From the NCBI RefSeq assembly GCF_002154695.1, contig NZ_MTAV01000135.1:1-64000 (forward strand): a stretch of DNA of 64,000 nucleotides. Direction: 5' to 3'. The stretch comes from Nostoc sp. T09 (GTDB taxonomy: Bacteria > Cyanobacteriota > Cyanobacteriia > Cyanobacteriales > Nostocaceae). Under the pieces are notes generated by a model. That model saw only the letters and a list, made by a program, of their open reading frames with translations, had not been told where the DNA came from and did not search any database. Both the position numbers and the translations under genes were made by a program. How positions within the stretch are numbered: position 1 is the stretch's first letter; the number at the start of each line of letters is the position of its first letter. Shown one piece after another: positions 1 through 9,349 of the stretch.

Positions 1-119
1 CCAACAAATTTGGGCTTTATCTTCTTAAGTTGACACCAATGGGCATTGCCTTGCCCCTACAATAATCTGTAATCCACTAAAATTTTGAATTAGAATTGAC
101 TCTCCATTACTACCCTGAC

Positions 120-365
120 TCACCAATCCAACTCCTCATCGCCTTCTTGGATTGGGGTTGCTAGTCCTTCTTTGATAGATTCTCGCATTCCAGGTATAGA
201 TAGCAAGTAAAGAGTCTCCTGAATTGCAGACCAATCTTTTTCTGCAAGCAAAACCGCATTACCCCGTTCACCCTGAATAATCACAGGTTTACCTTGTTCT
301 GCCACTTGATCTATCAGTTCTTGTAAATTATGTTGAGCGTCGTTGACAGGAAGCGAAGACATCAT
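120..365 (-). CDS. Phd/YefM-family antitoxin (orphan)
   Basis: 81-residue antitoxin-like protein. The N-terminal half (residues 4-45) has the Phd/YefM pattern of a short beta strand, a helix carrying NLQELIDQV, then PVIIQGERGNAVLL, which in this family forms the dimeric operator-binding fold. The acidic C-terminus (QEGDEELDW) would be the toxin-binding tail. Family members neutralise a RelE/YoeB or Doc toxin and autorepress their operon. The toxin gene is normally immediately downstream; the 119 bases left of the stop, read on the minus strand, contain only a five-codon ORF and no toxin start. It is therefore an orphan, or the partner lies beyond the window after a gap. The start is the first of two adjacent ATGs. 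Confidence 0.8.
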   Translation of the reverse strand: MMSSLPVNDAQHNLQELIDQVAEQGKPVIIQGERGNAVLLAEKDWSAIQETLYLLSIPGMRESIKEGLATPIQEGDEELDW

Positions 366-471
366 GCTTTTTTAGCTCACGATAACTTTACTTTAGCAGT
401 GATAACCAAAAATAAAGGGTATGCCTCAGCATACCCGCAGCATCATAATTCAACTTAATACTCAGCGCTGA

Positions 472-1686
472 TTATGAAGCATTTTGCAATTCAGCCGTGC
501 GTACCGATAGCTGCTGTGTTTGATTACCGCGTTGGACTTTCACCTGCAACACTTGACCAAGGCGACTGTTTTCGACAAAATTCTGTAACTGTTCCGCAGT
601 GGTAATCGCTTGTCCATCAACTTGAACAATTACATCCCCGCGTCGGATACCCGCAGAAGCGGCTGGGGAGTTGGGTACAACTCGCATTACTAGAACACCG
701 TTAACTTCTGGTATTTGAATGGGAGAGTTGGGATCTGTGTTGTTCTGCTTGGCTAGCTGCGGTGTTAAAGATACCATTTGCACGCCTAAATAGGGATGAG
801 CAACTTTACCTTCACGTTGCAGTTGCGCTGCGATCGCTTTTGCTTTATCTATGGGAATAGCAAATCCAATCCCCATCGCGTCAGCACGAATCGCTGTATT
901 AATCCCAATTACTTCACCTGCACCATTTAATAACGGCCCACCAGAGTTACCAGGGTTAATCGCTGCGTCAGTTTGAATGAAATCTAAGCGTTTGTCTGTA
1001 ATCCCGACTTGGGCGCTGGAACGCTTCAGGGTGCTGACAATGCCCAAAGTTACGGTATTATCAAATCCTAAAGGATTACCAACTGCGATCGCCCAGTCTC
1101 CTACCTGTACATTACTAGAAGAACCCAAGGGGGCCACTGGTAAATCATTACCAGCGTTAATTTTAACTACCGCTAAATCTGTAACTTCATCAATACCTTG
1201 AACTTTACCGTCGAAGGTGCGACCATCTTTAAGCCGCACTGTTACTCTGTCAGCTTTATCGACTACGTGAGCATTGGTGAGAACTAACCCACTCTTGTCA
1301 AGAATGAAACCAGAACCCAGACCGCGTAATTGCTCCCTAGATGGCTGTTGCTGGAAACTGTCACCAAAAAACTGGCGGAAAAAGGGGTCTTCCATAAATG
1401 GATCGTTCCGACGAGTAATTGTGCGTTCAGTATCAATCCGTACCACTGCTGGTCCTACACGATTGACGGCTGCTGTCACAAAGCTACTACTACCTATCGC
1501 CGCCGAGGTGGGTGATTGTCGTTGAGCAAGCAATTCTGGTGTATTGGCAGTTGCAGGCTTTGGCGCTGGTTCTGCTTGGGAGGGTAACACCCGCAGGGTG
1601 GTAAAAGTTAGCACAACTCCTAGAATTATGGCTAAAACATGGGAACTGAGTTGGCGTATAGACCGAGGTAATTTGGGAAATCTCAT
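472..1686 (-). CDS. Deg/HtrA-type serine protease (HhoA/HhoB/HtrA family)
   Basis: 404-residue periplasmic or lumen-facing serine endoprotease of the DegP/DegQ group, which degrades misfolded extracytoplasmic proteins. An N-terminal hydrophobic segment (about residues 13-33) serves as signal or anchor. The trypsin-like domain (about 65-290) has the triad H140 (TNAHVV), D170 (TDLAVV) and S248 (GNSGGP). One PDZ domain (about 305-395) contains the [18 protein letters not shown] motif. One PDZ and this length match the three cyanobacterial paralogues HhoA, HhoB and HtrA; the sequence alone does not decide which one. It is transcribed away from the metal-sensor gene at 2162, so the two share the divergent intergenic region. 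Confidence 0.95.
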   Translation of the reverse strand: MRFPKLPRSIRQLSSHVLAIILGVVLTFTTLRVLPSQAEPAPKPATANTPELLAQRQSPTSAAIGSSSFVTAAVNRVGPAVVRIDTERTITRRNDPFMEDPFFRQFFGDSFQQQPSREQLRGLGSGFILDKSGLVLTNAHVVDKADRVTVRLKDGRTFDGKVQGIDEVTDLAVVKINAGNDLPVAPLGSSSNVQVGDWAIAVGNPLGFDNTVTLGIVSTLKRSSAQVGITDKRLDFIQTDAAINPGNSGGPLLNGAGEVIGINTAIRADAMGIGFAIPIDKAKAIAAQLQREGKVAHPYLGVQMVSLTPQLAKQNNTDPNSPIQIPEVNGVLVMRVVPNSPAASAGIRRGDVIVQVDGQAITTAEQLQNFVENSRLGQVLQVKVQRGNQTQQLSVRTAELQNAS

Positions 1687-2161
1687 AAATCACAACCTAA
1701 ATCTAGAAGCGTAATTTTTACTTAGTCGTGACAAATCTATCTAAAGTTATTTTTACAGAATCGATGAGAATACCTGCGTATTGACGCGAGCACTCTTGTT
1801 CAGGTTTCGCCTGCTCCCGTAAGTTGTGTTTTCGGATAGCTCATGAAAGTTAGAAGAATTGGAGGAGATAAATAGTTGACAAATTATGATTTCCTCTCAT
1901 CGTCTTCATCATTAAATTACTATCTTTAATTTCAACTTACTGTTTAGTTGGGGCATTGCGTAAACTACCTGTAATCAAATTAATTGTATATTTACCTCAA
2001 AAGCTATTATGGAGATTACCCCTCGGCAGGTTCGGATTTTACCCAACAATTAATATTTGTGATTTCTCCTCTGTTTCCTGTGCTTTCTCATCCCCCTCAT
2101 CTCCGTTGTCCCCCTTCCCCTCTAGGCTAGTATCTTAGTTAGACCAGCACTTTGATAACCC
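1687..2161. other. Divergent intergenic region with pyrimidine-rich repeat
   Basis: 475 bases between the protease gene and the metal-sensor gene. It must hold both promoters. A TTGACA hexamer lies near 1875 on the plus strand. A pyrimidine-rich stretch (about 2086-2126) built on TCATCCCCCTCATCTCC belongs to the same dispersed repeat type found inside the lycopene cyclase gene near 29850. I see no convincing gene here. Confidence 0.5.
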
Positions 2162-2566
2162 ATGAACGGATTAAACCGATCCTCTCAAGAATCCTTGCCT
2201 ACATCCCAGCAAGTAGAACACTCCCACAATCACAGCACAGACCACGAACACGAACATCCAGATCATGCTGTGCAAGGAGACTCGGTTCATCCTCACGTCC
2301 ATAGTGAAGAGTCTTTACGGCGAATTGTGAATCGACTTGCACGTATAGAAGGGCATATTCGAGGTATAAAAACAATGGTTCAGCAAAATACCCCTTGTCC
2401 AGACGTTTTATTGCAAATTGCCGCAGTCAGAGGTGCATTGGATCGGGTAGCGCGAATCGTTTTGGATGAACATTTAACTGAGTGTATTGCCAGAGCCGCA
2501 CAAGAGGGCAATATTGATACTGAAATTGCACAACTTAAGGCAGCTTTAGATCGGTTTTTGCCTTAG
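2162..2566 (+). CDS. CsoR/RcnR-family metal-sensing repressor, InrS-like
   Basis: 134-residue all-helical DNA-binding repressor (DUF156/CsoR fold, about residues 47-132). Candidate metal ligands are C79, H104 and C108. Their spacing (25 then 4 residues) matches Cys53-His78-Cys82 of the cyanobacterial nickel sensor InrS as I recall it, and also the Cu(I) sensor CsoR. The N-terminal 47 residues are very His-rich (HSHNHSTDHEHEHPDH and later His residues), as in nickel-handling proteins, which favours Ni(II). Family members release operator DNA on metal binding and derepress an efflux pump. No exporter gene is adjacent, so the regulated target is elsewhere in the genome. Nickel versus copper is inference. 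Confidence 0.88.
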   Translation: MNGLNRSSQESLPTSQQVEHSHNHSTDHEHEHPDHAVQGDSVHPHVHSEESLRRIVNRLARIEGHIRGIKTMVQQNTPCPDVLLQIAAVRGALDRVARIVLDEHLTECIARAAQEGNIDTEIAQLKAALDRFLP

Positions 2567-2636
2567 AAAGTAGCAAATTATAAACAATCAACCCTGGTGA
2601 ATAGAAATCGCCAGGTTTCTTAAATATGAATAAAAG

Positions 2637-3470
2637 ATGTCTCTAACTAACTATAAATTTAACTACTCTTTAATTAGCAATTCCAATAAGCCATTAATTC
2701 TTTTCTTGCACGGATTTATGGGTAACATCGATGAATTTGATGAAGCCATAATACTACTATCTGATGATTTTTCTTATTTGACTATTGACCTTCCTGGACA
2801 TGGCAAAACTCAAGTTTTGGGTAGTGAGGAATGCTATACAGTGCCAAACACTGCTCAGGCTTTAATTAACTTATTAGATGAGTTGCAAATTCCTCAATGC
2901 TTTTTAGTTGGCTATTCAATGGGTGGACGATTAGCTTTATACCTTAACCTGCATTTCCCAGAACGTTTTTCTAAAGTTGTATTAGAATCAGCTTCTCCAG
3001 GTTTGGCAACAGAAACAGAACGATTAGAACGCATTCAACGCGATTATCAAATAGGTAGAAAATTAATCAGAAGTCTTGAAAACGATGATTTTTCAGCGTT
3101 CTTATCAAATTGGTATACTCAGCAGATTTTTGGAAATATCAAAAATCATCCAAAATACGAGTTTATGCTAGAAAGTCGATTGGAAAATCACCCTTTAGAA
3201 TTGGATAAATCCCTGCGCTTTATGGGTACTGGATATCAACCTTCTTTGTGGGATAAACTCAAAGAAAACAAGAATCCTTTGCTTTTACTTGTTGGGGAAT
3301 ATGATAGAAAATTTAGAGATATTAATCAAAAAATGGCAGATATTTGTGAAAATGCACAGCTAAAAGTCATTAAAAACGCTGGGCATAATATTCACTTTGA
3401 AAATACCAGAGAATTTATACACAATCTCAGAATATTTTTACAGCAGGGTACTTCATCAAAAAAACTTTGA
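2637..3470 (+). CDS. menH: 2-succinyl-6-hydroxy-2,4-cyclohexadiene-1-carboxylate synthase
   Basis: 277-residue alpha/beta hydrolase fitting MenH, which eliminates pyruvate from SEPHCHC during naphthoquinone synthesis; in cyanobacteria the end product is phylloquinone, the photosystem I quinone. Visible features are the oxyanion-hole motif LHGFMGN (24-30), the DLPGHG motif (51-56), the nucleophile elbow GYSMGG with S94, an acid in GEYDRKF, and the catalytic His in NAGHNIHFE near residue 250. The PGHG and SMGGR motifs are typical of MenH rather than of generic esterases. It stands alone, 70 bases after the metal sensor and convergent with the SRPBCC gene. Cytoplasmic; no signal peptide. Confidence 0.87.
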   Translation: MSLTNYKFNYSLISNSNKPLILFLHGFMGNIDEFDEAIILLSDDFSYLTIDLPGHGKTQVLGSEECYTVPNTAQALINLLDELQIPQCFLVGYSMGGRLALYLNLHFPERFSKVVLESASPGLATETERLERIQRDYQIGRKLIRSLENDDFSAFLSNWYTQQIFGNIKNHPKYEFMLESRLENHPLELDKSLRFMGTGYQPSLWDKLKENKNPLLLLVGEYDRKFRDINQKMADICENAQLKVIKNAGHNIHFENTREFIHNLRIFLQQGTSSKKL

Positions 3471-3506
3471 TTGTTGCTTAGTAAGTACTTAAGCTATTAC
3501 TACAAA

Positions 3507-3953
3507 TTAATTTTCGCACTCTCTTTTAGTCACATAATGACGGTAGCGAAACATAGCTTCGAGTTGTGCTTGCACTAGCCAACCGCTAATAAATTCTACT
3601 GTTTGTGCACCAGGCATGGAAAAAGAAATGGTATCAGTTAATCTAGTTTTACCATTTTCAGCTTCAAATTCATGTCTGTGTACCCAAGACTCAAAAGGCC
3701 CAGATATTTGTTCATCGACAAACAGGCGATATTTTTCACATTGAGTGTGACGCGCTAACCAAGTCAAGGGTAATGGGCCGAGAAAAAGACGAAATTCTGT
3801 GATAGCACCCACCTCCAGTCCTGCGTCACGGCGCATTACTTTAACTGGTTGCCAAGGTGGAGTTAGCATTTGCAAAATATCTGATCTTTCGTGAAATTTC
3901 CAAACTACTTCTGGTGGTGCATTAATCACAGAGGAATGTTTAAAGTGCAGCAT
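3507..3953 (-). CDS. SRPBCC (START-like) family protein
   Basis: 148-residue protein with the cyclase/dehydrase-type helix-grip fold. It opens with HSSVINAPPEVVWKFH, the usual first strand and helix of the family, continues through a run of antiparallel strands, and ends in a long helix (QAQLEAMFRYRH). SRPBCC proteins bind hydrophobic ligands in a central cavity; the ligand cannot be read from sequence. It is probably co-transcribed with the upstream CPXCG protein and radical SAM gene (short gaps, same strand). Single-domain cyanobacterial members are conserved, but I know of no assigned function. Confidence 0.8.
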   Translation of the reverse strand: MLHFKHSSVINAPPEVVWKFHERSDILQMLTPPWQPVKVMRRDAGLEVGAITEFRLFLGPLPLTWLARHTQCEKYRLFVDEQISGPFESWVHRHEFEAENGKTRLTDTISFSMPGAQTVEFISGWLVQAQLEAMFRYRHYVTKRECEN

Positions 3954-3972
3954 GGAAACAGAAACCTAAAAT

Positions 3973-4161
3973 TCAGCTTTCAGATTCGGTATCAATCTCA
4001 ATATCTAGGGTGTCTTCATCAACCCGTACATACAAAATATTGGGGTTACAGCAAACTTGACAATCTTCTACATAAGATTGCTGTCCCCCAGCACTCAAAT
4101 CAACAAAGGTTAAGTTTGGTTCACCGCAATAAGCACAGTAATACTCAGCTGTTGTTTGCAT
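3973..4161 (-). CDS. CPXCG-motif cysteine-rich small protein
   Basis: 62-residue protein with two Cys pairs: YCAYCGE near the N-terminus and CQVCCNP near residue 36. This matches the small CPXCG family (about 60-70 residues), which is presumed to bind zinc through the four cysteines. The C-terminus is strongly acidic (DEDTLDIEIDTESES). Function is unknown. The gene sits 11 bases after the radical SAM gene and 19 bases before the SRPBCC gene on the same strand, so the three probably form one transcript. Confidence 0.82.
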   Translation of the reverse strand: MQTTAEYYCAYCGEPNLTFVDLSAGGQQSYVEDCQVCCNPNILYVRVDEDTLDIEIDTESES

Positions 4162-4172
4162 TAACTTGTAAG

Positions 4173-5819
4173 CTACGAATTTAATGGCTGAAGTTCTTTT
4201 GGGGATGAGTCAAAATGACTTGTCGCCTCAGCCAAGTGTTTCAGTAGTGTAGACTGTGGTAGAGGCCCTTGCAAGTGATTCCAGGGTAAAACTTGCTCTG
4301 TTGACCAATTTGCATGGACGTAGAAATCTAACTCAGGAATTTGACCTTTAAGTTGCTTAAAAGCACGTTTGTAACTGCCTAGGGAATCGCCAAAGTCACG
4401 GGTAAGTTCTAAAAGATGGGAGAGTCTGCGATCGCCTCTCGATAACAAAGCTTGGATTATAGACCAATTATAGCTTTCAGGGCGAAACTCTATCCCTTGG
4501 GGTTTTAGCTGTTTTTGTAACATTTGCAACCGCTTTTCGGCTTGCGGATTTACTCCAAACCATTGAAATGGTGTGTGTGATTTGGGTACAAAGGTGCTGC
4601 ATCCCAGTGTTAATCTCAACCCGGGTGCAGCTTTTTTAACAGAGCGCATCATCGCCACAGTTTGCTCTAAATCTTCTGGTTCCTCGCCGGGAATTCCCGC
4701 CATTCCGTAGAGTTTCAAACTTGTTAAGCCACCAGCTTTGGCGTTAACTGCGGCTTGGATAATTTCGTCATTATGCAGCTTTTTGTTGATGATGCGGCGT
4801 AATTTTTCTGAACCACTTTCTATCGCAATCGTAAGCGATCGCGTGTCACGTTTCGCTAAAGTTTGGGCTAGCTGCACTGTAACTGTATTGGTGCGCACTG
4901 AAGCAATGCTTAAACGGACATCATCATATTGAGGCTGACTGATATAATCCAGCAATGTCTCAAACTCTGGATGTTGAGTTACAGAAGCACCCAATAATCC
5001 TAGCCGCTTTGTAACTTGCAAGCCTCTTTCAATAGCTGGAATTAACGAACCCTCCAGACTCGCGGTTCTAAATGGCAATGTGAGATAACTAGCTAGACAG
5101 AAGCGACACATCTCTGGACAACTTCTTACCACTTCCACCATGTAAATATTTTCCCACGCTGCCTTTTCGGTAACGACAGTGGATGCAGAGAGAATATTTC
5201 CCCGGTAAGTCTGCTTTTGCACTATTGCCGGAACTTCTGCGGAAATAGGTTTAATTGACTTTACAGCACCATCTAAGGTTTGATATTCCACTTCATACAA
5301 ACTCGGAACATAAATTCCAGGTACTTGTGCAAGTGCTTTAAGTTGAGTTTGTCGAGAAGCGTTTCTAACTTCTTTGTACGCCTCAATAAAATCTCCCAGC
5401 AGATTTTCTCCATCTCCTAGCAAAATTACATCAAAAAAATCTGCGAAAGGTTCAGGGTTAGCAGTGAGAACTGGACCACCACCAAAAATTATCGGATGAT
5501 GAGCGTTACGCAAAGATGCGCGAATCGGAATTTCCAAATACTCGAGCAAATTTAAGATATTCACATAATCTAGTTCCCAAGAAATGGAAAATCCTACAAT
5601 TTCCGGCTTTCTCGGAAGCTGTTCGTGAATATCAGTGAACAGGCGGCTTACCTGCACATCATCACGCATTGCCAAATTTGCCCACACCACCTGATATCCC
5701 AAGCTAGTGATTCCCACGCTGTACTCATTAGGAAAGGCGAAAATCACTGGAATAGCATCAGTGTTAGGGGTGTTGGGGGTGAATAGCAGGCGTTCAGCAG
5801 AAAATACAGAGGATGTCAC
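4173..5819 (-). CDS. B12-binding-domain radical SAM protein
   Basis: 548-residue enzyme with an N-terminal Rossmann-like cobalamin-binding-type region (about 20-150; VGFSISWELDY, IIFGGGP and LLGDGEN are typical) followed by a radical SAM domain. The iron-sulfur motif is CPEMCRFC (CxxxCxxC, about residue 230), with later AdoMet-site motifs such as IAIESGSEKLRRIINK and KLYGMAGIPGE. It resembles the TIGR03960-type family; the substrate is not known. The start is GTG at 5819, preceded by no clear ribosome site. The cobalamin domain shows no obvious DxHxxG, so cobalamin, if bound, may be held base-off without a protein His ligand; that is inference. Confidence 0.85.
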   Translation of the reverse strand: MTSSVFSAERLLFTPNTPNTDAIPVIFAFPNEYSVGITSLGYQVVWANLAMRDDVQVSRLFTDIHEQLPRKPEIVGFSISWELDYVNILNLLEYLEIPIRASLRNAHHPIIFGGGPVLTANPEPFADFFDVILLGDGENLLGDFIEAYKEVRNASRQTQLKALAQVPGIYVPSLYEVEYQTLDGAVKSIKPISAEVPAIVQKQTYRGNILSASTVVTEKAAWENIYMVEVVRSCPEMCRFCLASYLTLPFRTASLEGSLIPAIERGLQVTKRLGLLGASVTQHPEFETLLDYISQPQYDDVRLSIASVRTNTVTVQLAQTLAKRDTRSLTIAIESGSEKLRRIINKKLHNDEIIQAAVNAKAGGLTSLKLYGMAGIPGEEPEDLEQTVAMMRSVKKAAPGLRLTLGCSTFVPKSHTPFQWFGVNPQAEKRLQMLQKQLKPQGIEFRPESYNWSIIQALLSRGDRRLSHLLELTRDFGDSLGSYKRAFKQLKGQIPELDFYVHANWSTEQVLPWNHLQGPLPQSTLLKHLAEATSHFDSSPKELQPLNS

Positions 5820-5859
5820 AGGCGATCGCTTGGGGGTGTTTATAATAATGCGGGCGAAT

Positions 5860-5965
5860 AAAATTCGCGTCTACACAGACAAAACCCACCTCCGTGGGTT
5901 GCAAATTCTGAAGTCCGCTCAGGTAGACTTTGTTTGTGTAGCTTCAGACTTCTAATCTGAGGGGC
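5860..5965. repeat. Dispersed hairpin repeat (CCCACCT-CGTGGG family)
   Basis: Non-coding stretch upstream of the radical SAM gene. It contains the hairpin AACCCACCTCCGTGGGTT (5883-5900, 7-bp stem) and a second short stem formed by GCGAAT and ATTCGC (near 5864-5878). A close relative, AGCCCACCTACGTGGGCT, occurs at 51203-51220, so this is a dispersed intergenic repeat family. Confidence 0.65.
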
Positions 5966-5976
5966 ACGCGGCAGGG

Positions 5977-6231
5977 TTATCTATATTTCATTTTAAGCGA
6001 TAGAATTATCAGGTTAAAAAATAATGACACGCTGTTAGCAAGAATAATTGGCAAAGCTTTGAGATAAATGCCATAGATTAACCATAAAAATAAACCACTG
6101 CTAAATGTAATCAGCATGACATAAGAAACATCTTTAGCTGACTTTGTTCGCCATGTTTGAAACATTTGTGGCAAGAAAGCAACAGTAGTTAATGTAGCAG
6201 CTAGTAGTCCTAAGATTGTAATAAAATCCAT
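5977..6231 (-). CDS. SemiSWEET-type sugar transporter
   Basis: 84-residue protein (from the ATG at 6231; a GTG three codons upstream is possible) with three predicted membrane helices and the PQ motif in FLPQMFQTW. The overall pattern TLTTVAFLPQMFQTWRTKSA then SYVMLITFSSGLFLWLIYG is that of bacterial SemiSWEETs, which dimerise to form a sugar facilitator. The substrate cannot be read from sequence; sucrose or glucose are the usual ones. It stands alone between the repeat region and the repeat protein at 6340. Confidence 0.85.
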   Translation of the reverse strand: MDFITILGLLAATLTTVAFLPQMFQTWRTKSAKDVSYVMLITFSSGLFLWLIYGIYLKALPIILANSVSLFFNLIILSLKMKYR

Positions 6232-6339
6232 TGAATGCACAACTTTACACTAACTTATACTCTAAATCAAAATTTAAAATTAAATTACATAAAAGAAACT
6301 TTCATCTATAAGTTTTTTAATAAAGCTCTAACTTTTTAG

Positions 6340-8130
6340 TTAACACTCATTTTTTGGTTTTTTGAGATAAGACTTAGCCCAGCTATAGCGATGTGAATCT
6401 TTTTTCAGCAAGTAATTGGCTGCTTCATGCCGTTTTTCATCATCTTTCGTACTGTTGAGTACTCGCTTAATTTCATCATCTATATCTTCAGTTTTAGCCC
6501 CACGTTTGATAGCTTGTTCAAACCAATAATCACCTTTTGGATAGTCACCATTGTCATAGGCAATTGCTCCCATTAAAGTATAAGGTTGATAACTATCTGG
6601 ATGGCAATCAATAGCTGCTATAGCACATTTTTCGGCATAAAATAAGTTATCTATATCTCTAAAAGCTGCTCCTCTAGTAACCAAAATAGCTGATTTGAGA
6701 TTACTATTCTTGATTTTTCCTAAGTCCAAGTTAGTAATTTTTAAAGCTTGTTCTGGTTCATTTGCTTTACGCCAATAACTACTAGCATTAGGAATATTCC
6801 ACTTATGTCCAGTACGTTGCAATTCCTGTTCGTAAAACTCTGCTTCTAGCTTATAATGTGCAAGAGCAATTTTTCCTTCACGAGATAATAGGTTTTGTTC
6901 TATAAACTGAATCACTAGCAGAGGGTCTAGTCGTTCTTTTTTCTCAAGTTTTACCATGATTGTATAGAAAGGCTCCATAGGCAATTTAGGCTCTATCAAT
7001 CCATACTTTCTTTTGAGTACAGCAAAGTGCTTTTGTTGAGCTAATGTAATGATATCTTTACGTCTATTATTTTTCAGCCATGCAATTTCTGAATCATTAA
7101 GAAATTCTCCTGAATCTATTTTAGATTTAAGAGTGAAGGCGTATTTTTCATTTGCAATTTCTATAGTCTCAGTCAGCTTGCGTTTTTTCAGAAAGTTTAT
7201 ATCCTGCTCACTCAACTGATTTACGACTTCAAGTCTTGTGAGAATTTTATATAGGTGACTCTTAGGCGATGAATCATTATATTGAGTTGCTTTATATTTA
7301 ACTTTCAAAATTGTAAATTCTCGGATTTGCTCTAATTTTTGAGCAATAGCAATTGTTTCAATAAGCCCTTGCTTTTCCAGCCAATTAAATTCTGTATAAA
7401 TTAGCTTTTCATCTGCATCAAGTTTTTGCAAAATTGGATACAGTGGGTTGTATATAGATTTTTCTGGGTATTGAGTGGCTTTATACTTAACCTGTAGTTG
7501 AGCAAATTTATCTTCCTTTGCTAACTCTTGTTTATTATAAATTTCTGCTGTTATTAAAAGGTTTTTATTGATTAGCCACTCATACTCGGAATCAATTAGA
7601 TTTTGTGATGTGTCTATTTTTTCAAGTATATGATATAGTAAATTTTCAATATTTGATTCTTTACTTTGAGTAGCTTTGTACTTAGTTTTAAGTTGTGTAA
7701 ACTGCTCTATTTCTTGAGCAACTTCTTTTACTTCAAACAACCCACTTGATACTAACCAATTTGAATCATTATCACTTAAGGTAATTCCTGAATCTAGTTT
7801 TGCAAGTATAAAATATAAATTACTTGATTGCCATGAAACATCATGTTTTTTAGCCTTAAACTTAGATTTTAATCTATAAAATTCAACTTCTAAAGAAGAT
7901 AATTCTTTTGCTCTATCTTTTTGCTGTTGTTTAAGAATGTTTATTGTTTCAATAAGTTGATTTGTTGACAACCATTGCAATTCTAAATCACTGATTTTAA
8001 TTCCAATGTCAGCTTTTCGCAAAATTAAATACAATGGACTAGAAGGTGATGAATCTTCATACTTATTGGCTTGGTACTTGGACTTTAAAGCAGTAAAGTG
8101 TTGTAAACAATTTTGAAACTCTATGTCCAT
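6340..8130 (-). CDS. Protein of unknown function: seven-fold ~65-residue repeat plus TPR-like C-terminus
   Basis: 596-residue soluble protein that I do not recognise. Residues 12 to about 430 are a divergent tandem repeat of about 60-70 residues. Each unit has F-x-x-LK-x-KYKAT, then a variable loop, LY-x-IL-x-KLD, a short spacer, L-x-x-x-E-x-x-WL and L-x-ETI-x-IA. Five units are full length, the sixth lacks its first half (FTLKSKIDSGEF), and the seventh is diverged. Residues about 440-596 contain TPR-like helix pairs (SYQPYTLMGAIAYDNGDY, then KGDYWFEQAIKRGA). There is no signal peptide or membrane helix and the composition is Lys/Glu/Ile rich. A helical scaffold for protein interaction is likely. 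It starts divergently from nothing obvious; aroC lies upstream on the same strand. Confidence 0.85.
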   Translation of the reverse strand: MDIEFQNCLQHFTALKSKYQANKYEDSSPSSPLYLILRKADIGIKISDLELQWLSTNQLIETINILKQQQKDRAKELSSLEVEFYRLKSKFKAKKHDVSWQSSNLYFILAKLDSGITLSDNDSNWLVSSGLFEVKEVAQEIEQFTQLKTKYKATQSKESNIENLLYHILEKIDTSQNLIDSEYEWLINKNLLITAEIYNKQELAKEDKFAQLQVKYKATQYPEKSIYNPLYPILQKLDADEKLIYTEFNWLEKQGLIETIAIAQKLEQIREFTILKVKYKATQYNDSSPKSHLYKILTRLEVVNQLSEQDINFLKKRKLTETIEIANEKYAFTLKSKIDSGEFLNDSEIAWLKNNRRKDIITLAQQKHFAVLKRKYGLIEPKLPMEPFYTIMVKLEKKERLDPLLVIQFIEQNLLSREGKIALAHYKLEAEFYEQELQRTGHKWNIPNASSYWRKANEPEQALKITNLDLGKIKNSNLKSAILVTRGAAFRDIDNLFYAEKCAIAAIDCHPDSYQPYTLMGAIAYDNGDYPKGDYWFEQAIKRGAKTEDIDDEIKRVLNSTKDDEKRHEAANYLLKKDSHRYSWAKSYLKKPKNEC

Positions 8131-8260
8131 GTTGATAGATACCGCGATCGCACTACTTTAATTGTATTATCCGATACTATAACAACACTTAGTAAAAAAC
8201 AGGAATGGCATAATTACCACCCCACATCAGTAAAATTTGCTGTCAAAAATTGCGTATTAC

Positions 8261-9349
8261 TTATAACACTTTACACTGTGCATGATTACGTAATAAATGG
8301 TCGCATAACACCAAAGCAACCATCGCTTCCACCATTGGAACAGCACGAGGTAGCACACAAGGATCGTGTCTTCCTTTGGCTGCTAATAGAGTTTCTTCAC
8401 CTTCACGAGTTACAGTTTTTTGCTCTTTCCTAATTGTTGCTGTCGGCTTAAACGCAACTCGTAGAATAATATTTTCGCCGTTAGAAATTCCCCCTTGAAT
8501 TCCACCGGAACGGTTGGTTACAGTGCGAATTTCACCTTGTTCATCTATATAAAATTCGTCGTTATGTTCAATTCCTGTTAACAGGGTTCCTGCAAAACCT
8601 GAACCAATTTCAAAACCTTTGCTAGCAGGAAGAGACATTACAGCTTTAGCAATATCTGCTTCTAATTTATCGAATACTGGTTCCCCTAAACCCTTCGGGA
8701 CATTCCGCGCTACGCATTCTACTACGCCGCCGATGGAATCACCTTGTCTGCCAATTTGCTCAATTAATTCAATCATGCGCTCTGCCGATTCAGCATCGGG
8801 ACAGCGGACGATGTTATTTTCAACTTGTTCTAAGGTGACAGTATTAGGATCGATAACGCCTTCCAAGTCTTTGATGCGCTTGACGTAACCGATAATTTCC
8901 ACATTGGCGACTTGACGAAGAATTTTTTTCGCGATCGCACCTGCTGCTACTCGTCCAATTGTCTCACGCGCCGAAGACCTACCTCCACCTTGCCAATTAC
9001 GAATCCCATATTTGGCATCATAAGTTGCGTCAGCGTGTGAAGGGCGATATGTCTGAGCCATTTCGTCATAATCTTGGGGACGGGTGTCTTTATTGCGCAC
9101 CAAAATTGCGATCGGCGTTCCTAAGGTTTTTCCTTCAAACACTCCAGATAGGATCTCGCAGGTATCAGCTTCTTTGCGAGGCGTTGTAATTTTACTTTGT
9201 CCTGGACGCCTTCTATCTAGTTCTACTTGAATTTCCTCAGCAGAAATTTCCAGTCGCGGTGGACAACCATCAATCACAACTCCCACGCCACCGCCGTGGG
9301 ATTCACCAAAAGTAGTAATGCGAAATAGATGACCAAAAGTGTTGCCCAT
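8261..9349 (-). CDS. aroC: Chorismate synthase
   Basis: 362-residue enzyme of the last shikimate step: it removes phosphate from 5-enolpyruvylshikimate 3-phosphate to give chorismate, using reduced FMN. The family signatures are present: [17 protein letters not shown] near residue 15, the RPGQSK segment, the GRSSARET motif near 125 and the C-terminal [17 protein letters not shown] segment. Length is normal. It stands alone on the minus strand. Its product is the substrate of the secreted-type chorismate mutase encoded at 12341, though the two would sit in different compartments. Confidence 0.97.
   Translation of the reverse strand: MGNTFGHLFRITTFGESHGGGVGVVIDGCPPRLEISAEEIQVELDRRRPGQSKITTPRKEADTCEILSGVFEGKTLGTPIAILVRNKDTRPQDYDEMAQTYRPSHADATYDAKYGIRNWQGGGRSSARETIGRVAAGAIAKKILRQVANVEIIGYVKRIKDLEGVIDPNTVTLEQVENNIVRCPDAESAERMIELIEQIGRQGDSIGGVVECVARNVPKGLGEPVFDKLEADIAKAVMSLPASKGFEIGSGFAGTLLTGIEHNDEFYIDEQGEIRTVTNRSGGIQGGISNGENIILRVAFKPTATIRKEQKTVTREGEETLLAAKGRHDPCVLPRAVPMVEAMVALVLCDHLLRNHAQCKVL

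Noticed and set aside
1956-2138. 60-codon ORF upstream of the metal-sensor gene
   Set aside because: Its second half reads through the dispersed pyrimidine-rich repeat (SSPSSPLSPFPS), and no domain or ribosome site supports it.
8113-8433. 106-codon plus-strand ORF at the aroC 3' end
   Set aside because: It overlaps the aroC C-terminus on the opposite strand and has no recognisable domain.
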